Counted from the first letter of the stretch, positions 26,030-32,814 are shown. The stretch is 32,814 bases of DNA from Owenweeksia sp. (GCA_028285465.1 JANQPD010000078.1:1-32814), one strand, 5' to 3'. Notes: generated from the sequence alone by a model not told the origin. Made by a program: numbers and translations.

Positions 26030-27400
26030 TTGAAGCAGTTTCATCTACTTCTCCTTTTTACACCTTTTTTATTCTTTTCAGATTTATCCGCTCAAACGGG
26101 GCAATCCTTTTGGTTTGTTGCTCCGGATGTTACGGAAACGCACACCGACCGTCCCATTTATTTGAGGATCACTTCAGGAGAAAACGCCTGCTCGGTGACA
26201 ATAGAGCAACCGGCCAATACAAGCTTCACTCCTTTGAATTATAATTTCACTGCCAACCAGACCCAAACGATCGACCTTACTCCTTATATCACTTCTATTG
26301 AAACCTCTGCCCCCGATACCATCCAAAACACCGGCTTGCACATTACTTCTACGGCCGATATAAATGTGTATTATGAAGTCCGCTCCAGCGGCAACAACAC
26401 CGACATTTTTGCCTTAAAATCAGATAATGCCCTGGGTACTGCTTTTTATATACCTGCACAAAGTTTTTGGGAGAACGCAGATAATTACCCACAGGCTTTC
26501 TCCATGTTTTTAGTCGTGGCTACGGAAGACAACACCCTGGTAACCATTACACCTGCCAATACCCTGGTTGGGCATACGGCCAATCAGGCTTTTTCGATTA
26601 CGCTTAACCGGGGAGAAACTTACTACGCCCGGTCTGCTTCCCGCCTGGCAACAGGTCACCTCGGTGGTTCAGAAGTAACCAGCGATAAACCCATTGCCAT
26701 TACCATAGCAGATGATTCCAACAGCAATGACACCTACGGGGGTTGCCGCGACCTTGCAGGAGATCAAATGGTTCCGGTAGACCGCATAGGAAGTGAGTAC
26801 ATCATTGTTAAGGGATTCCTGAAGAAAGGTGGAAATGACCTGGACGATAAGGTATATATACTCGCTATTGAAGACAACACTCAGATATACCTCAATGGGA
26901 ACACCAACCCGGATTATACACTCAATGCAGGAGAACAACAGGAAGTATCGCTGGGTAATACCTCTCTTTACATCACCAGTTCAGCCGATGTGTACGTACT
27001 ACATGTTACAGGGTTTGGATGCGAAGTAGGACTTGCACTATTGCCAAGTATTTATTGTACCGGCTCGGAAAAGGCAACCATTACACGTAGCACCAGCAGC
27101 GACTTCTATCTTCTCTTGTTGGTGCCCGAGGGAAGCGAAGCCGATTTCAGAACCAACGGAGATGACAGCACCATTAAAACCAGCGACTTCAGCCAGGTAA
27201 GTGGTGCAGGGGGCCGATGGATGATGGCTCGCCTGAAGATAGGCACCAATAAAATAGGAGTAGGCAGCGCAACTGAAATTACTAACCTGACTTCGCTTTT
27301 TCACGTAGGCGTCATCAACGGGGGATCAAGCTCGGGCTGCATGTACGGTTATTTCTCCGATTATGCCAGTGTTATTACAGATTCCATCTACCACTTTTAA
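26030..27400 (+). CDS. Secreted protein with IgGFc-binding-like domain, no sorting tail
   Basis: The protein has 456 residues. A signal peptide (about 1-22, MKQFHLLLLFTPF, ending LSAQ) is followed by sequence starting GQSFWFVAPDVTETHTDRP, with blocks typical of the bacterial IgGFc-binding domain (PF17517-like): SDKPIAITIADDSNSN, GDQMVPVDRIGSEYIIVKG and VGLALLPSIYCTGSEKATITR. The start codon is TTG: an in-frame TAA at 26000 rules out any earlier start, and the TTG gives an immediate signal peptide. In Bacteroidota this domain is normally the head of longer proteins that continue into Ig/PKD modules and a type B sorting domain. Here it stops at ITDSIYHF with neither, so export to the surface by T9SS is not assured. 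It lies 5' of two further secreted proteins on the same strand. The ligand is unknown; IgG binding is only a domain name. Confidence 0.85.
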   Translation: MKQFHLLLLFTPFLFFSDLSAQTGQSFWFVAPDVTETHTDRPIYLRITSGENACSVTIEQPANTSFTPLNYNFTANQTQTIDLTPYITSIETSAPDTIQNTGLHITSTADINVYYEVRSSGNNTDIFALKSDNALGTAFYIPAQSFWENADNYPQAFSMFLVVATEDNTLVTITPANTLVGHTANQAFSITLNRGETYYARSASRLATGHLGGSEVTSDKPIAITIADDSNSNDTYGGCRDLAGDQMVPVDRIGSEYIIVKGFLKKGGNDLDDKVYILAIEDNTQIYLNGNTNPDYTLNAGEQQEVSLGNTSLYITSSADVYVLHVTGFGCEVGLALLPSIYCTGSEKATITRSTSSDFYLLLLVPEGSEADFRTNGDDSTIKTSDFSQVSGAGGRWMMARLKIGTNKIGVGSATEITNLTSLFHVGVINGGSSSGCMYGYFSDYASVITDSIYHF

Positions 27401-27474
27401 TTCGATCTACCAGTCATTAACACTATATACTCAACAGAAACAATTGAAAATTCAACTTTAAAACAACAACGCCT

Positions 27475-27546
27475 ATGCAAACAACACTTATTTATCACCC
27501 CAAGGAAAATCCGGATCCCATGTTTTACCATTGGCTGCCTTATTAA
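27475..27546 (+). CDS. Possible 23-codon upstream ORF (leader peptide candidate)
   Basis: ATG at 27475 opens a 23-codon frame (MQTTLIYHPKENPDP, ending WLPY) that stops 67 nt before the next gene, within the 213-bp gap 27401-27613. It has no signal peptide or known motif and could be chance. The rest of the gap is AT-rich, and I see no clear promoter or terminator in it. Confidence 0.2.
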   Translation: MQTTLIYHPKENPDPMFYHWLPY

Positions 27547-27613
27547 GTGGCCTGGGTTATCAGGGATTATCAAAACACACACATAAACAACACAACAAAT
27601 ACATATTACAATT

Positions 27614-28252
27614 ATGAGAACTCATATGAAGCACTTTTTACTTTTAGCATTCACCGCGTTTTGTCTATTGGCAGTTATGCCTAAGGCCCAGGCCCAGTTT
27701 ACTACGCCAGATTCAGTATGTGCCGGCACACAAGACGTAGTCTATGGTGTGCTTAACGCCAACAGCAGCAGCACCTATGCCTGGTTTTTGTCGGATCCCG
27801 GTGCCGGTACCATAGACAGTAGCCTGGCTCCTAACGATAGCCTGATCCAGATCGATTGGGGTACTACACCAGGCGTGTATACATTACAGGTAGTAGAGAC
27901 ATCCTCCACGGGCTGTCTGGGAGATACGGTGAGCCTGGACATTACCGTGCGTGCACTGCCTACTATTGCGATCGTGGGCGACTCCGTATGTCAGAATGAT
28001 ATAGCCAGCCTTGCTGTAACGTTAACCGGGCAGGCTCCCTGGTATATTGATTATACCGACGGGACTAATAATTACACGGATACGGCTACTACAAGCAATT
28101 ACATCATTAACCTTGGTGGGTATACCACAACACAGACAATAACCATTACAGGGGTAACCGATGGCTACGCTTGTGGAGCAGCAGGCACTTTACCATCAAC
28201 TACTATACTGGTTTATCCTAAGCCCAGCACAGGAGCAATTTTCCATTATTAA
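27614..28252 (+). CDS. Secreted Ig/PKD-like domain protein without sorting domain
   Basis: The protein has 212 residues. The signal peptide ends at about residue 27 (PKAQA before QFTT); a start at M5 (27626, MKHFLLLAF) is equally possible. Two beta-sandwich modules follow: about 29-112 (DSVCAGTQDVVYGV, YAWFLSDPGAGTI, IQIDWGTTPGVYTLQV, GCLGDTVSLDITV) and about 113-205 (IVGDSVCQND, APWYIDYTDGTNNY, ITGVTDGYACG). The end, YPKPSTGAIFHY, reads like a linker strand with no type A or type B tail after it. The first module is clearly related to the first module of the next gene, which begins only 6 nt after this stop, so the pair probably arose by duplication and is cotranscribed. It may act as a partner of the type B cargo; this is inferred from position only. 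Confidence 0.82.
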   Translation: MRTHMKHFLLLAFTAFCLLAVMPKAQAQFTTPDSVCAGTQDVVYGVLNANSSSTYAWFLSDPGAGTIDSSLAPNDSLIQIDWGTTPGVYTLQVVETSSTGCLGDTVSLDITVRALPTIAIVGDSVCQNDIASLAVTLTGQAPWYIDYTDGTNNYTDTATTSNYIINLGGYTTTQTITITGVTDGYACGAAGTLPSTTILVYPKPSTGAIFHY

Positions 28253-28258
28253 TACCGC

Positions 28259-29296
28259 ATGCGCCTGAAGCAGCACATATGGTTTTTGCTGCTTTCGCTT
28301 AGTACTCTTTTGGGCCGTGCCCAGATATTGGATACCATTTGTGTAGAAGGGGGCCGCCAGTCGAACCTGGCGGTACCCTATACACCAGGTGCCAGTTATG
28401 AGTGGAGTATTGGTGGAGGTATTATTATCTCGAAACCGGATAGCAATGATGTTTTGGTAGATTGGAGCACCAATAAAGGGTTGTACCTGGTAAGTGTGGT
28501 ATCTACTTTTGGAACAGCTTGTTATGGGGATACGAGTAAAGCATACATTTATCTGACCCTGCCCAATTACGCACGCATAGAGGGACCGGAAGAGGTTTGC
28601 CGGGGTACCGAAGTAAAGCTTGAGGCTTATGCCGGAAGTGTTTTTGCCTGGCTAGGCGGCAAATCCAGCCAGACAATAAAGTTTGTGGCTGAGCGGGATA
28701 CCTCTGTTTACCTCGTTGCTTTGAACGGACCTTGCCAAAACGATACTACGGTACATACCATCCGGGTACGTGAATTACCCAACCTCGATTTTGACGGGCC
28801 AAGCGATACCGTACCCCTGTGGTCGTTCCAGGATTTTATGCTCTTGAACGAAAATGCCTCGGGCTATGCTTGGTTGGCAGAGGGGCAAGAGGTGTCACAA
28901 GATCCACTCTATATCCATCACTTTAACAAACCCGGAGAATTCAATATCGGGGTCGTGGCCAAGTTTGGACAGTGCATTGATACCCTTATCCGTAAGTATT
29001 ATGTATTCGATGACTTTGCGGTGCATATTCCAAATGCTTTTACTCCGAATGGAGATGGTACAAATGAGCGCTTTCTCTTTAAGGGAGTAGGCATTAAATC
29101 GTTTGAAGCACAAGTATATACCCGGTGGGGGCAAAAAATATACAGTTGGAATGAAACGACAGAAGAACCGGGCTGGGACGGTCAAATGGCGGATGGAACG
29201 CAAGCTCCCTTAGGTGTTTACTTGTATAAGATCTTTGTCACAGACTATTACGGGGGAGTGCACCCGTATTCCGGTCAGTTCAGTTTGTTGCGCTAA
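28259..29296 (+). CDS. Ig-like secreted protein with type B T9SS sorting domain
   Basis: The protein has 345 residues: a signal peptide (about 1-21, LLGRAQ), Ig/PKD-like modules at about 24-100 (DTICVEGG, YEWSIGGGIIIS, VLVDWSTNKGLY) and 101-170 (GPEEVCRGTEVKLEAYAG), a further beta module, and a C-terminal gliding-motility-associated domain (about 255-345). The last has the full canonical signature IPNAFTPNGDGTNERFLFKG, YTRWGQKIY, PGWDGQMADG, APLGVYLYKI and the end GQFSLLR. It is exported by T9SS and anchored at, or released from, the cell surface. No PorP/SprF gene adjoins it, unlike the cargo at the window start. Its stop overlaps the stop of the MarR gene on the other strand (29293-29296). 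Probably cotranscribed with the gene 6 nt upstream. Confidence 0.92.
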   Translation: MRLKQHIWFLLLSLSTLLGRAQILDTICVEGGRQSNLAVPYTPGASYEWSIGGGIIISKPDSNDVLVDWSTNKGLYLVSVVSTFGTACYGDTSKAYIYLTLPNYARIEGPEEVCRGTEVKLEAYAGSVFAWLGGKSSQTIKFVAERDTSVYLVALNGPCQNDTTVHTIRVRELPNLDFDGPSDTVPLWSFQDFMLLNENASGYAWLAEGQEVSQDPLYIHHFNKPGEFNIGVVAKFGQCIDTLIRKYYVFDDFAVHIPNAFTPNGDGTNERFLFKGVGIKSFEAQVYTRWGQKIYSWNETTEEPGWDGQMADGTQAPLGVYLYKIFVTDYYGGVHPYSGQFSLLR

Positions 29297-29742
29297 GCAC
29301 GTACTTTATCCAGAAGGTTGCTTAACTGAAGGGCTTCTTCTTCGGTAAGTTTGTTAAGCACTTTGTCCAGGATATGCTCATCCTGATCCATTTTGTGGAG
29401 CAGAGCCAGCCCTTCTTCCGTAATACAAATGTCGACCAGGCGTTTATCATGTGCACAAACGCCTTTGGCCACCAGCTTCTTTTTTACCAGGCGATCCACA
29501 ATGCGTGAGGTGTCGCTCATCTTATCGAGCATGCGTTCGCGTATTTGTAAAGTGCTCAGTGGGTTAGGATTGCTGCCACGCAGTATGCGCAGTACATTAT
29601 ACTGTTGGGGTGTAAGGTCCTCTTTGGCAAAGCGGTCACGCATCTTTTCTGCCAGAAAACCATTGGTGTACATAATATTGATCAGCGCCTTTTGGCGATT
29701 GCTCTTAAACTTACTTTGCTTGATGTCCTCTTCCAGTCCCAT
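29293..29742 (-). CDS. MarR-family winged-helix transcriptional regulator
   Basis: With the start chosen here the protein has 149 residues, the usual MarR length, beginning MGLEEDIKQSKFKSNRQ. A longer frame opens at 29862, but its extra 40 residues are not MarR-like and a -7 box (TATCTTTG) lies between the two starts. Helices at about 15-40 and 115-149 form the dimer interface. The winged helix includes LTPQQYNVLRILRG, LSTLQIRERMLDKMSDTSRIVDRLVKKKLVAKGVCAHDKR (a recognition helix and a wing with the D-KR motif), then VDICITEEGLALLHKMD. MarR proteins bind DNA as dimers and respond to small phenolic, oxidative or metabolic signals. It is divergent from the DUF2851 operon and convergent with the cargo gene. 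Targets are unknown. Confidence 0.9.
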   Translation of the reverse strand: MGLEEDIKQSKFKSNRQKALINIMYTNGFLAEKMRDRFAKEDLTPQQYNVLRILRGSNPNPLSTLQIRERMLDKMSDTSRIVDRLVKKKLVAKGVCAHDKRLVDICITEEGLALLHKMDQDEHILDKVLNKLTEEEALQLSNLLDKVRA

Positions 29743-29759
29743 AGTGTTGATAATGTGTG

Positions 29760-29767
29760 CAAAGATA
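29760..29767 (-). promoter_or_regulatory. -7 box of the MarR gene
   Basis: On the minus strand TATCTTTG matches TAnnTTTG exactly and ends 17 nt before the ATG at 29742. It supports the shorter MarR start. No clear TTG -33 box is seen. Confidence 0.5.
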
Positions 29768-29904
29768 AGGCTGTACCAGAAAGTATTGTTTAAGGCATCA
29801 TGGGAAGTAAAGCTTCTCCAAAAAACGAATCGTTCCGGCAGGATGGCCGCAAGCTTTCTCAAAGACCCTTGTATTTAGTCCCCTCTATGCTTTTCTTAAG
29901 TCCG

Positions 29905-29940
29905 TTTTGCACAGGTTATACTTGGGAATTTGTATTTTAG
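29905..29940 (+). promoter_or_regulatory. Promoter of the DUF2851 operon
   Basis: TTTTG (29905-29909) and TATTTTAG (29933-29940, one mismatch to TAnnTTTG) are separated by 23 nt. The predicted start lies about 15 nt before the ATG at 29962. Confidence 0.45.
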
Positions 29941-29961
29941 AGGCAATCCTTTTGATACACC

Positions 29962-31239
29962 ATGACCGAAGACTTCCTGCACTACCTCTGGAAATTTCAG
30001 AATTTCAATAAAAGGGCACTTTTTACCACTGCTGGAGAAAAAGTGGAGCTTGTAAAGCCAGGTTTCCAAAACCATCATGGTGGTCCTGATTTCGTAGATA
30101 CCCGCATTAGGATCGGCACCCAGCTATGGGCAGGAAACCTGGAGATTCACGTACGCTCTTCGGATTGGAATAAGCACACCCACCAAACGGATGAAGCTTA
30201 CAACAACGTGGTTTTGCATGTAGTGTACGAGCATGATATAGAAGTGAAAAACGAGGCAAATAAGGTATTGCCCACACTCGCGCTTAAAGGACGGTTTGAT
30301 GAATACCTCTACTGGAGGTATGAACAACTCATGCAAAGTACAGGAGGCATACCCTGCAAAAACCATATAAGGAGCGTGGAACCTTTAGTAAGGGAAAGTA
30401 TGCTGGAGCGGGTGCTGGCCGAACGCATTTCAAGGAAGGGGGAGCAATTGCGCAAGCTGTTGGCTTTGAATAAGGGAGACTGGGAGGAAACAGCCTATCA
30501 GTGGCTGAGTTACGGGTATGGGTTGAAGATCAATGCTGATCCGATGCTTTGGCTGGCCAGAACCTTACCCCTCCGTATACTATTAAAACAAGCGGGCAAT
30601 GCACCTCAGGTGGAAGCCTTGCTTTTTGGTACAGCAGGTTTTTTACAAGACGAAGGGGCGGATGAATACTCGAGGACCTTGTTTCGGGAATACCGGTTTT
30701 TAAAGCACAAATACCGGTTGAGGTCTCTGGAAAAGAGCCTTTGGAACTACGGCAGATTACGCCCGGTTGCCTTTCCTGAAATGCGTATCGGCTATTGGGC
30801 AAGTGTACTCACCCAACGCATCCATCTCTTTCAAAGCCTAATCTCCATAGGGCATCTTCCGGAATTGATGAATTACTTCCGGGTTAAAAGCAACCTTTAT
30901 TGGAAGGATCACTACCGCTTGGGCAAGCCCAGCAAAGCGCATTACAACATACCTGGAAAAGCGTTTTTGGAAAACCTGGTGATCAATGTAGCCGTACCTT
31001 TTTTGTATGTATACGCAGAACAAACACAAGAAGATTTTTACCGCCAACGCGCATTGGACCTGCTGGACCAAATGCCCTCTGAAAACAATAAAGTAACCCG
31101 TCTTTTCGAACAATTTGGTACAACGGCTGCTTCTGCTTTTGACTCCCAGGCACTCTTAGAACTCAACACACGGTACTGTGGCCTTAAAAAATGTTTAAAT
31201 TGCAGCATCGGAAATCACATTCTGAAAAAGCAGGTATGA
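29962..31239 (+). CDS. DUF2851 family protein
   Basis: The protein has 425 residues and no signal peptide, so it is cytoplasmic. It matches the DUF2851 family, which is largely confined to Bacteroidota and has no established function known to me. The conserved N-terminal block is HHGGPDFVDTRIRIG (D43), then WAGNLEIHVRSSDWNKHTH (E61, H63) and AYNNVVLHVVYEHD. The spacing of D43, E61 and nearby basic residues resembles a PD-(D/E)XK-like metal site; that is my inference, not a known assignment. The C-terminus has YCGLKKCLNCSIG (C406, C411, C414), a CX4CX2C cluster that could bind zinc. It is first in a dense operon: its TGA overlaps the PspC ATG (ATGA), and a K+ channel and an NAD-dependent reductase follow. 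Confidence 0.92.
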   Translation: MTEDFLHYLWKFQNFNKRALFTTAGEKVELVKPGFQNHHGGPDFVDTRIRIGTQLWAGNLEIHVRSSDWNKHTHQTDEAYNNVVLHVVYEHDIEVKNEANKVLPTLALKGRFDEYLYWRYEQLMQSTGGIPCKNHIRSVEPLVRESMLERVLAERISRKGEQLRKLLALNKGDWEETAYQWLSYGYGLKINADPMLWLARTLPLRILLKQAGNAPQVEALLFGTAGFLQDEGADEYSRTLFREYRFLKHKYRLRSLEKSLWNYGRLRPVAFPEMRIGYWASVLTQRIHLFQSLISIGHLPELMNYFRVKSNLYWKDHYRLGKPSKAHYNIPGKAFLENLVINVAVPFLYVYAEQTQEDFYRQRALDLLDQMPSENNKVTRLFEQFGTTAASAFDSQALLELNTRYCGLKKCLNCSIGNHILKKQV

Positions 31240-31457
31240 TAAATAAAATCCGCGATTATTGCGAAAGGAGAGGCTTTGAAGTATGCACTCGTTTGGGAGA
31301 CAGAATGGGCATCCGGCCATCTGTGGTACGCCTTTATTTCATTTATATTTCTTTTCTGGCCTTCGGCTCTCCTGTGTTGATTTACTTCATGATGGCCTTT
31401 TGGATCCGCTTGAAGGACTACCTGCAGCGCAACCGGACCTCCGTACTTGATCTGTAG
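31236..31457 (+). CDS. PspC domain-containing membrane protein
   Basis: The protein has 73 residues. I chose the ATG at 31236 (MINKIRDYCERRGFEVCTRL), which overlaps the DUF2851 stop by ATGA; an upstream ATG at 31191 would overlap that gene by 49 nt and add residues unlike the family. The domain runs CTRLGDRMGIRPSVVRLYFIYISFLAFGSPVLIYFMMAFWI, a PspC fold with a membrane-inserted hydrophobic segment (about 30-57), ending RTSVLDL. PspC proteins in proteobacteria sense membrane stress, but in Bacteroidota these short forms have no proven role and are often labelled transcriptional regulators. The K+ channel gene starts 5 nt after the stop. Confidence 0.87.
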   Translation: MINKIRDYCERRGFEVCTRLGDRMGIRPSVVRLYFIYISFLAFGSPVLIYFMMAFWIRLKDYLQRNRTSVLDL

Positions 31458-31462
31458 TTTAA

Positions 31463-32485
31463 ATGAGCAGGCGACAACAGTCTCCTATATTGAGGAATGT
31501 GTACCTTACCCTGGGTATTCTGGTTGCTATCCTTGGCATAGGGATCAGTGGCTTTATGCTACTCGAAGGGTTCTCCCTTTTGGAAGCTTTTTATATGACG
31601 GTGATCACGTTGAGCACCGTAGGCTTTGGTGAAGTACATCCCCTTAGTGCAGGAGGCAAGCTTTTTACAGCACTGCTTATCATAAGCAGTTTTGGTATTT
31701 TCGCTTACGGAATTTCACAAATTACCCGTGCCTTGCTCAGCGGTGAGTTGGGGCGCCATTTAAAAATGTACCGCTTGGAGAAAAACATAGATCAGCTAAA
31801 CGGGCATGTTATCATTTGTGGCTTTGGCCGGAACGGCCGGAGAGCAGCTAAAAAGCTCGAAGCGTACAACAAGAGCTTTGTAGTAATTGAAAGCGACCCT
31901 GAAACCATAGATAAGTATGTGTTGCCGGCACAAATCCCTTATATCGCAGGAGATGCAACCAATGATGAAGTGCTTGGGCAAGCCGGCATAGACAAAGCAC
32001 AAAGCCTGATTACTACATTGAGTAAAGATGCCGACAATCTGTACACCGTTATTTCCGCACATGCGCTGAACCCAGCGCTTCGTATTATCAGCCGGGCCTC
32101 TAACAGCAGCGCGGAACAAAAGCTCAGAACTGTGGGAGCAAACGCGGTAGTAATGCCCGAAGGAGTAGGAGGGGCACACATGGCCACGCTTACGGTATCG
32201 CCCAATATTGTAGAATTTTTGGATCACCTCTCCGTAGAGGGGGGCAGTGCCATCAACCTCGAAGAAGTAGACGTAAGTAAGATCAGCAAAAGCAGGCAAA
32301 GCGGCCTATTGAAAGACCTTAAATTGCGCGGCCGTACCGGGTGTAGCATTATAGGCTTAAAAACCAAAGAGGGAGAGTATATCATTAACCCGGGAAGTGA
32401 TCAGGAAATCAGCAAGGATGCTAAGCTTTTTGTATTGGGAAAGCCCGATGAAATCCAAAAACTGTATAATCTGTTAAGCGAATGA
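31463..32485 (+). CDS. Two-TM potassium channel with RCK (TrkA-N/TrkA-C) domain
   Basis: The protein has 340 residues. A first membrane helix (about 10-32), a pore loop with selectivity filter TVGFGE (TVGFG at 52-56) and a second helix (about 66-88) form an MthK-like pore. The cytoplasmic TrkA-N Rossmann domain starts HVIICGFGRNGRRAAKKLE (G120-G125) and continues with VVIESDPETIDKY and YIAGDATNDEVLGQAGI. A TrkA-C domain covers about 255-340 (GCSIIGLKTKEGEYIINPG, LFVLGKPDEIQKL). Such channels conduct K+ and are gated by nucleotide, Ca2+ or redox state through the RCK ring. The gene lies between two PspC genes: 5 nt after the first, and overlapping the second by ATGA. Confidence 0.93.
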   Translation: MSRRQQSPILRNVYLTLGILVAILGIGISGFMLLEGFSLLEAFYMTVITLSTVGFGEVHPLSAGGKLFTALLIISSFGIFAYGISQITRALLSGELGRHLKMYRLEKNIDQLNGHVIICGFGRNGRRAAKKLEAYNKSFVVIESDPETIDKYVLPAQIPYIAGDATNDEVLGQAGIDKAQSLITTLSKDADNLYTVISAHALNPALRIISRASNSSAEQKLRTVGANAVVMPEGVGGAHMATLTVSPNIVEFLDHLSVEGGSAINLEEVDVSKISKSRQSGLLKDLKLRGRTGCSIIGLKTKEGEYIINPGSDQEISKDAKLFVLGKPDEIQKLYNLLSE

Positions 32486-32652
32486 ATAGGAAAGAAGCGA
32501 TGCTTTTGGGCGTATGCCTTTGGCTATCTGAGCGGTTTAGTCTTGACCTGCTTGGCATTCGACTCGTATTTATCATTGCCACCCTCATAGGTTTTGGTAG
32601 TCCTATTTTAATTTACCTGGTCCTGGCACTTGTAAAACCAAAATACTCATGA
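32482..32652 (+). CDS. Second, minimal PspC-like membrane protein
   Basis: The protein has 56 residues, from the ATG at 32482 that overlaps the channel stop (ATGA). The sequence opens MNRKEAMLLGVCLWLSERF, continues with SLDLLGIRLVFIIATLIGFG and ends SPILIYLVLALVKPKYS. This is the PspC pattern of an amphipathic start, a GxxLWxxExF motif, an LDLLGIRL turn and a GFGSPxLIY membrane hairpin. It resembles the PspC at 31236 (GSPVLIYFMMAF against GSPILIYLVLAL), so the two are paralogues on either side of the channel gene. Its stop again overlaps the next ATG. The function is unknown; the position suggests a role with the channel or membrane state. Confidence 0.8.
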   Translation: MNRKEAMLLGVCLWLSERFSLDLLGIRLVFIIATLIGFGSPILIYLVLALVKPKYS

Positions 32653-32814
32653 AAATACTTGTAACAGGCTCTAACGGCCTGTTAGGTCAAAAACTGGTTC
32701 ACAGGCTTAGCGCGGATGAAGAAATAAACCTTATAGCGACTTCACGCGGAACAAACCGCCTGGCGCATCAGAAAAACTACAGTTACTACAGTCTTGACAT
32801 CACGGAGCGGCATG
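32649..32814 (+). CDS. NAD-dependent sugar reductase/epimerase, RmlD-like (3' end outside window)
   Basis: The first 55 residues are visible. MKILVTGSNGLLGQKLVHRL is the GxxGxxG nucleotide-binding start of the extended short-chain dehydrogenase family, and the sequence then reads LIATSRGTNRL and YSYYSLDITE. GSNGLLGQKLV is typical of dTDP-4-dehydrorhamnose reductase (RmlD) and related proteins, but too little is present to fix the substrate. The ATG overlaps the previous stop by ATGA, so the gene belongs to the DUF2851-PspC-channel-PspC operon. Confidence 0.8.
   Translation, partial: MKILVTGSNGLLGQKLVHRLSADEEINLIATSRGTNRLAHQKNYSYYSLDITERH

Noticed and set aside
26030-29296. A single type B cargo gene broken by stop codons
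   Set aside because: Each of the three frames begins with its own signal peptide, and reading through the first stop gives no Ig-like sequence, so they are separate genes.
29743-29862. N-terminal extension of the MarR protein by 40 residues
   Set aside because: It exceeds the family length, is unlike MarR N-termini, and a -7 promoter box lies within it.
1-32814. CRISPR arrays, insertion sequences, phage genes or a defence island
   Set aside because: No regularly spaced repeats, transposase, integrase, cas or phage structural sequences were seen; repeats within the two long cargo genes are protein-domain repeats.

Overview
The window is chromosomal DNA from a member of the Bacteroidota, most likely of the class Flavobacteriia or a close relative. 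The signs are: type IX secretion (T9SS) cargo with both kinds of C-terminal sorting domain, a PorP/SprF-family outer-membrane protein, a type III glutamine synthetase, a DUF2851 protein, starts without clear Shine-Dalgarno sequences, and several promoter -7 boxes of the Bacteroidota form TAnnTTTG. Base composition and codon use look even throughout. I see no rRNA, tRNA, insertion sequence, prophage or CRISPR array.

Layout. (1) 1-4857: the 3' part of a very long PKD-repeat type B T9SS cargo gene, overlapped by ATGA with its PorP/SprF partner. (2) 4858-5590: a 733-bp gap with no credible gene but many inverted repeats, including possible alternative pairings. (3) 5591-14212: an 8.6-kb gene for a mosaic secreted protein with a type A T9SS tail, followed by a strong terminator. 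(4) 14433-14861: a small secreted cysteine-rich protein with its own terminator. (5) 15091-22570: a sugar aminotransferase (RffA/WecE type), TatA, a Na+/Ca2+ exchanger, glutamine synthetase III, and an OmpA-family envelope protein with TPR, beta-propeller and LysM-like parts. (6) 22638-25739: a tight purM-prfA-pyrF operon. (7) 26030-29296: three secreted proteins in a row (an IgGFc-binding-like domain protein, an Ig/PKD-like protein, and a type B cargo), of which only the last has a recognisable sorting domain. (8) 29293-29742, minus strand: a MarR-type regulator, tail-to-tail with the type B cargo. (9) 29962 to the end: a tightly packed operon of DUF2851, PspC, a K+ channel with an RCK domain, a second tiny PspC, and an NAD-dependent sugar reductase/epimerase cut by the window edge.

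How it works together. Much of the window concerns the cell surface: three T9SS cargo proteins, one dedicated partner (PorP/SprF), an OmpA/LysM peptidoglycan anchor, a TatA component and a nucleotide-sugar aminotransferase. Housekeeping genes (glutamine synthesis, purine and pyrimidine synthesis, translation termination) lie between them. Nothing here is a recognisable defence system. The least explained DNA is the structured gap before the giant adhesin-like gene, followed by the pseudoknot-like element after pyrF and the DUF2851-PspC-channel-PspC operon.
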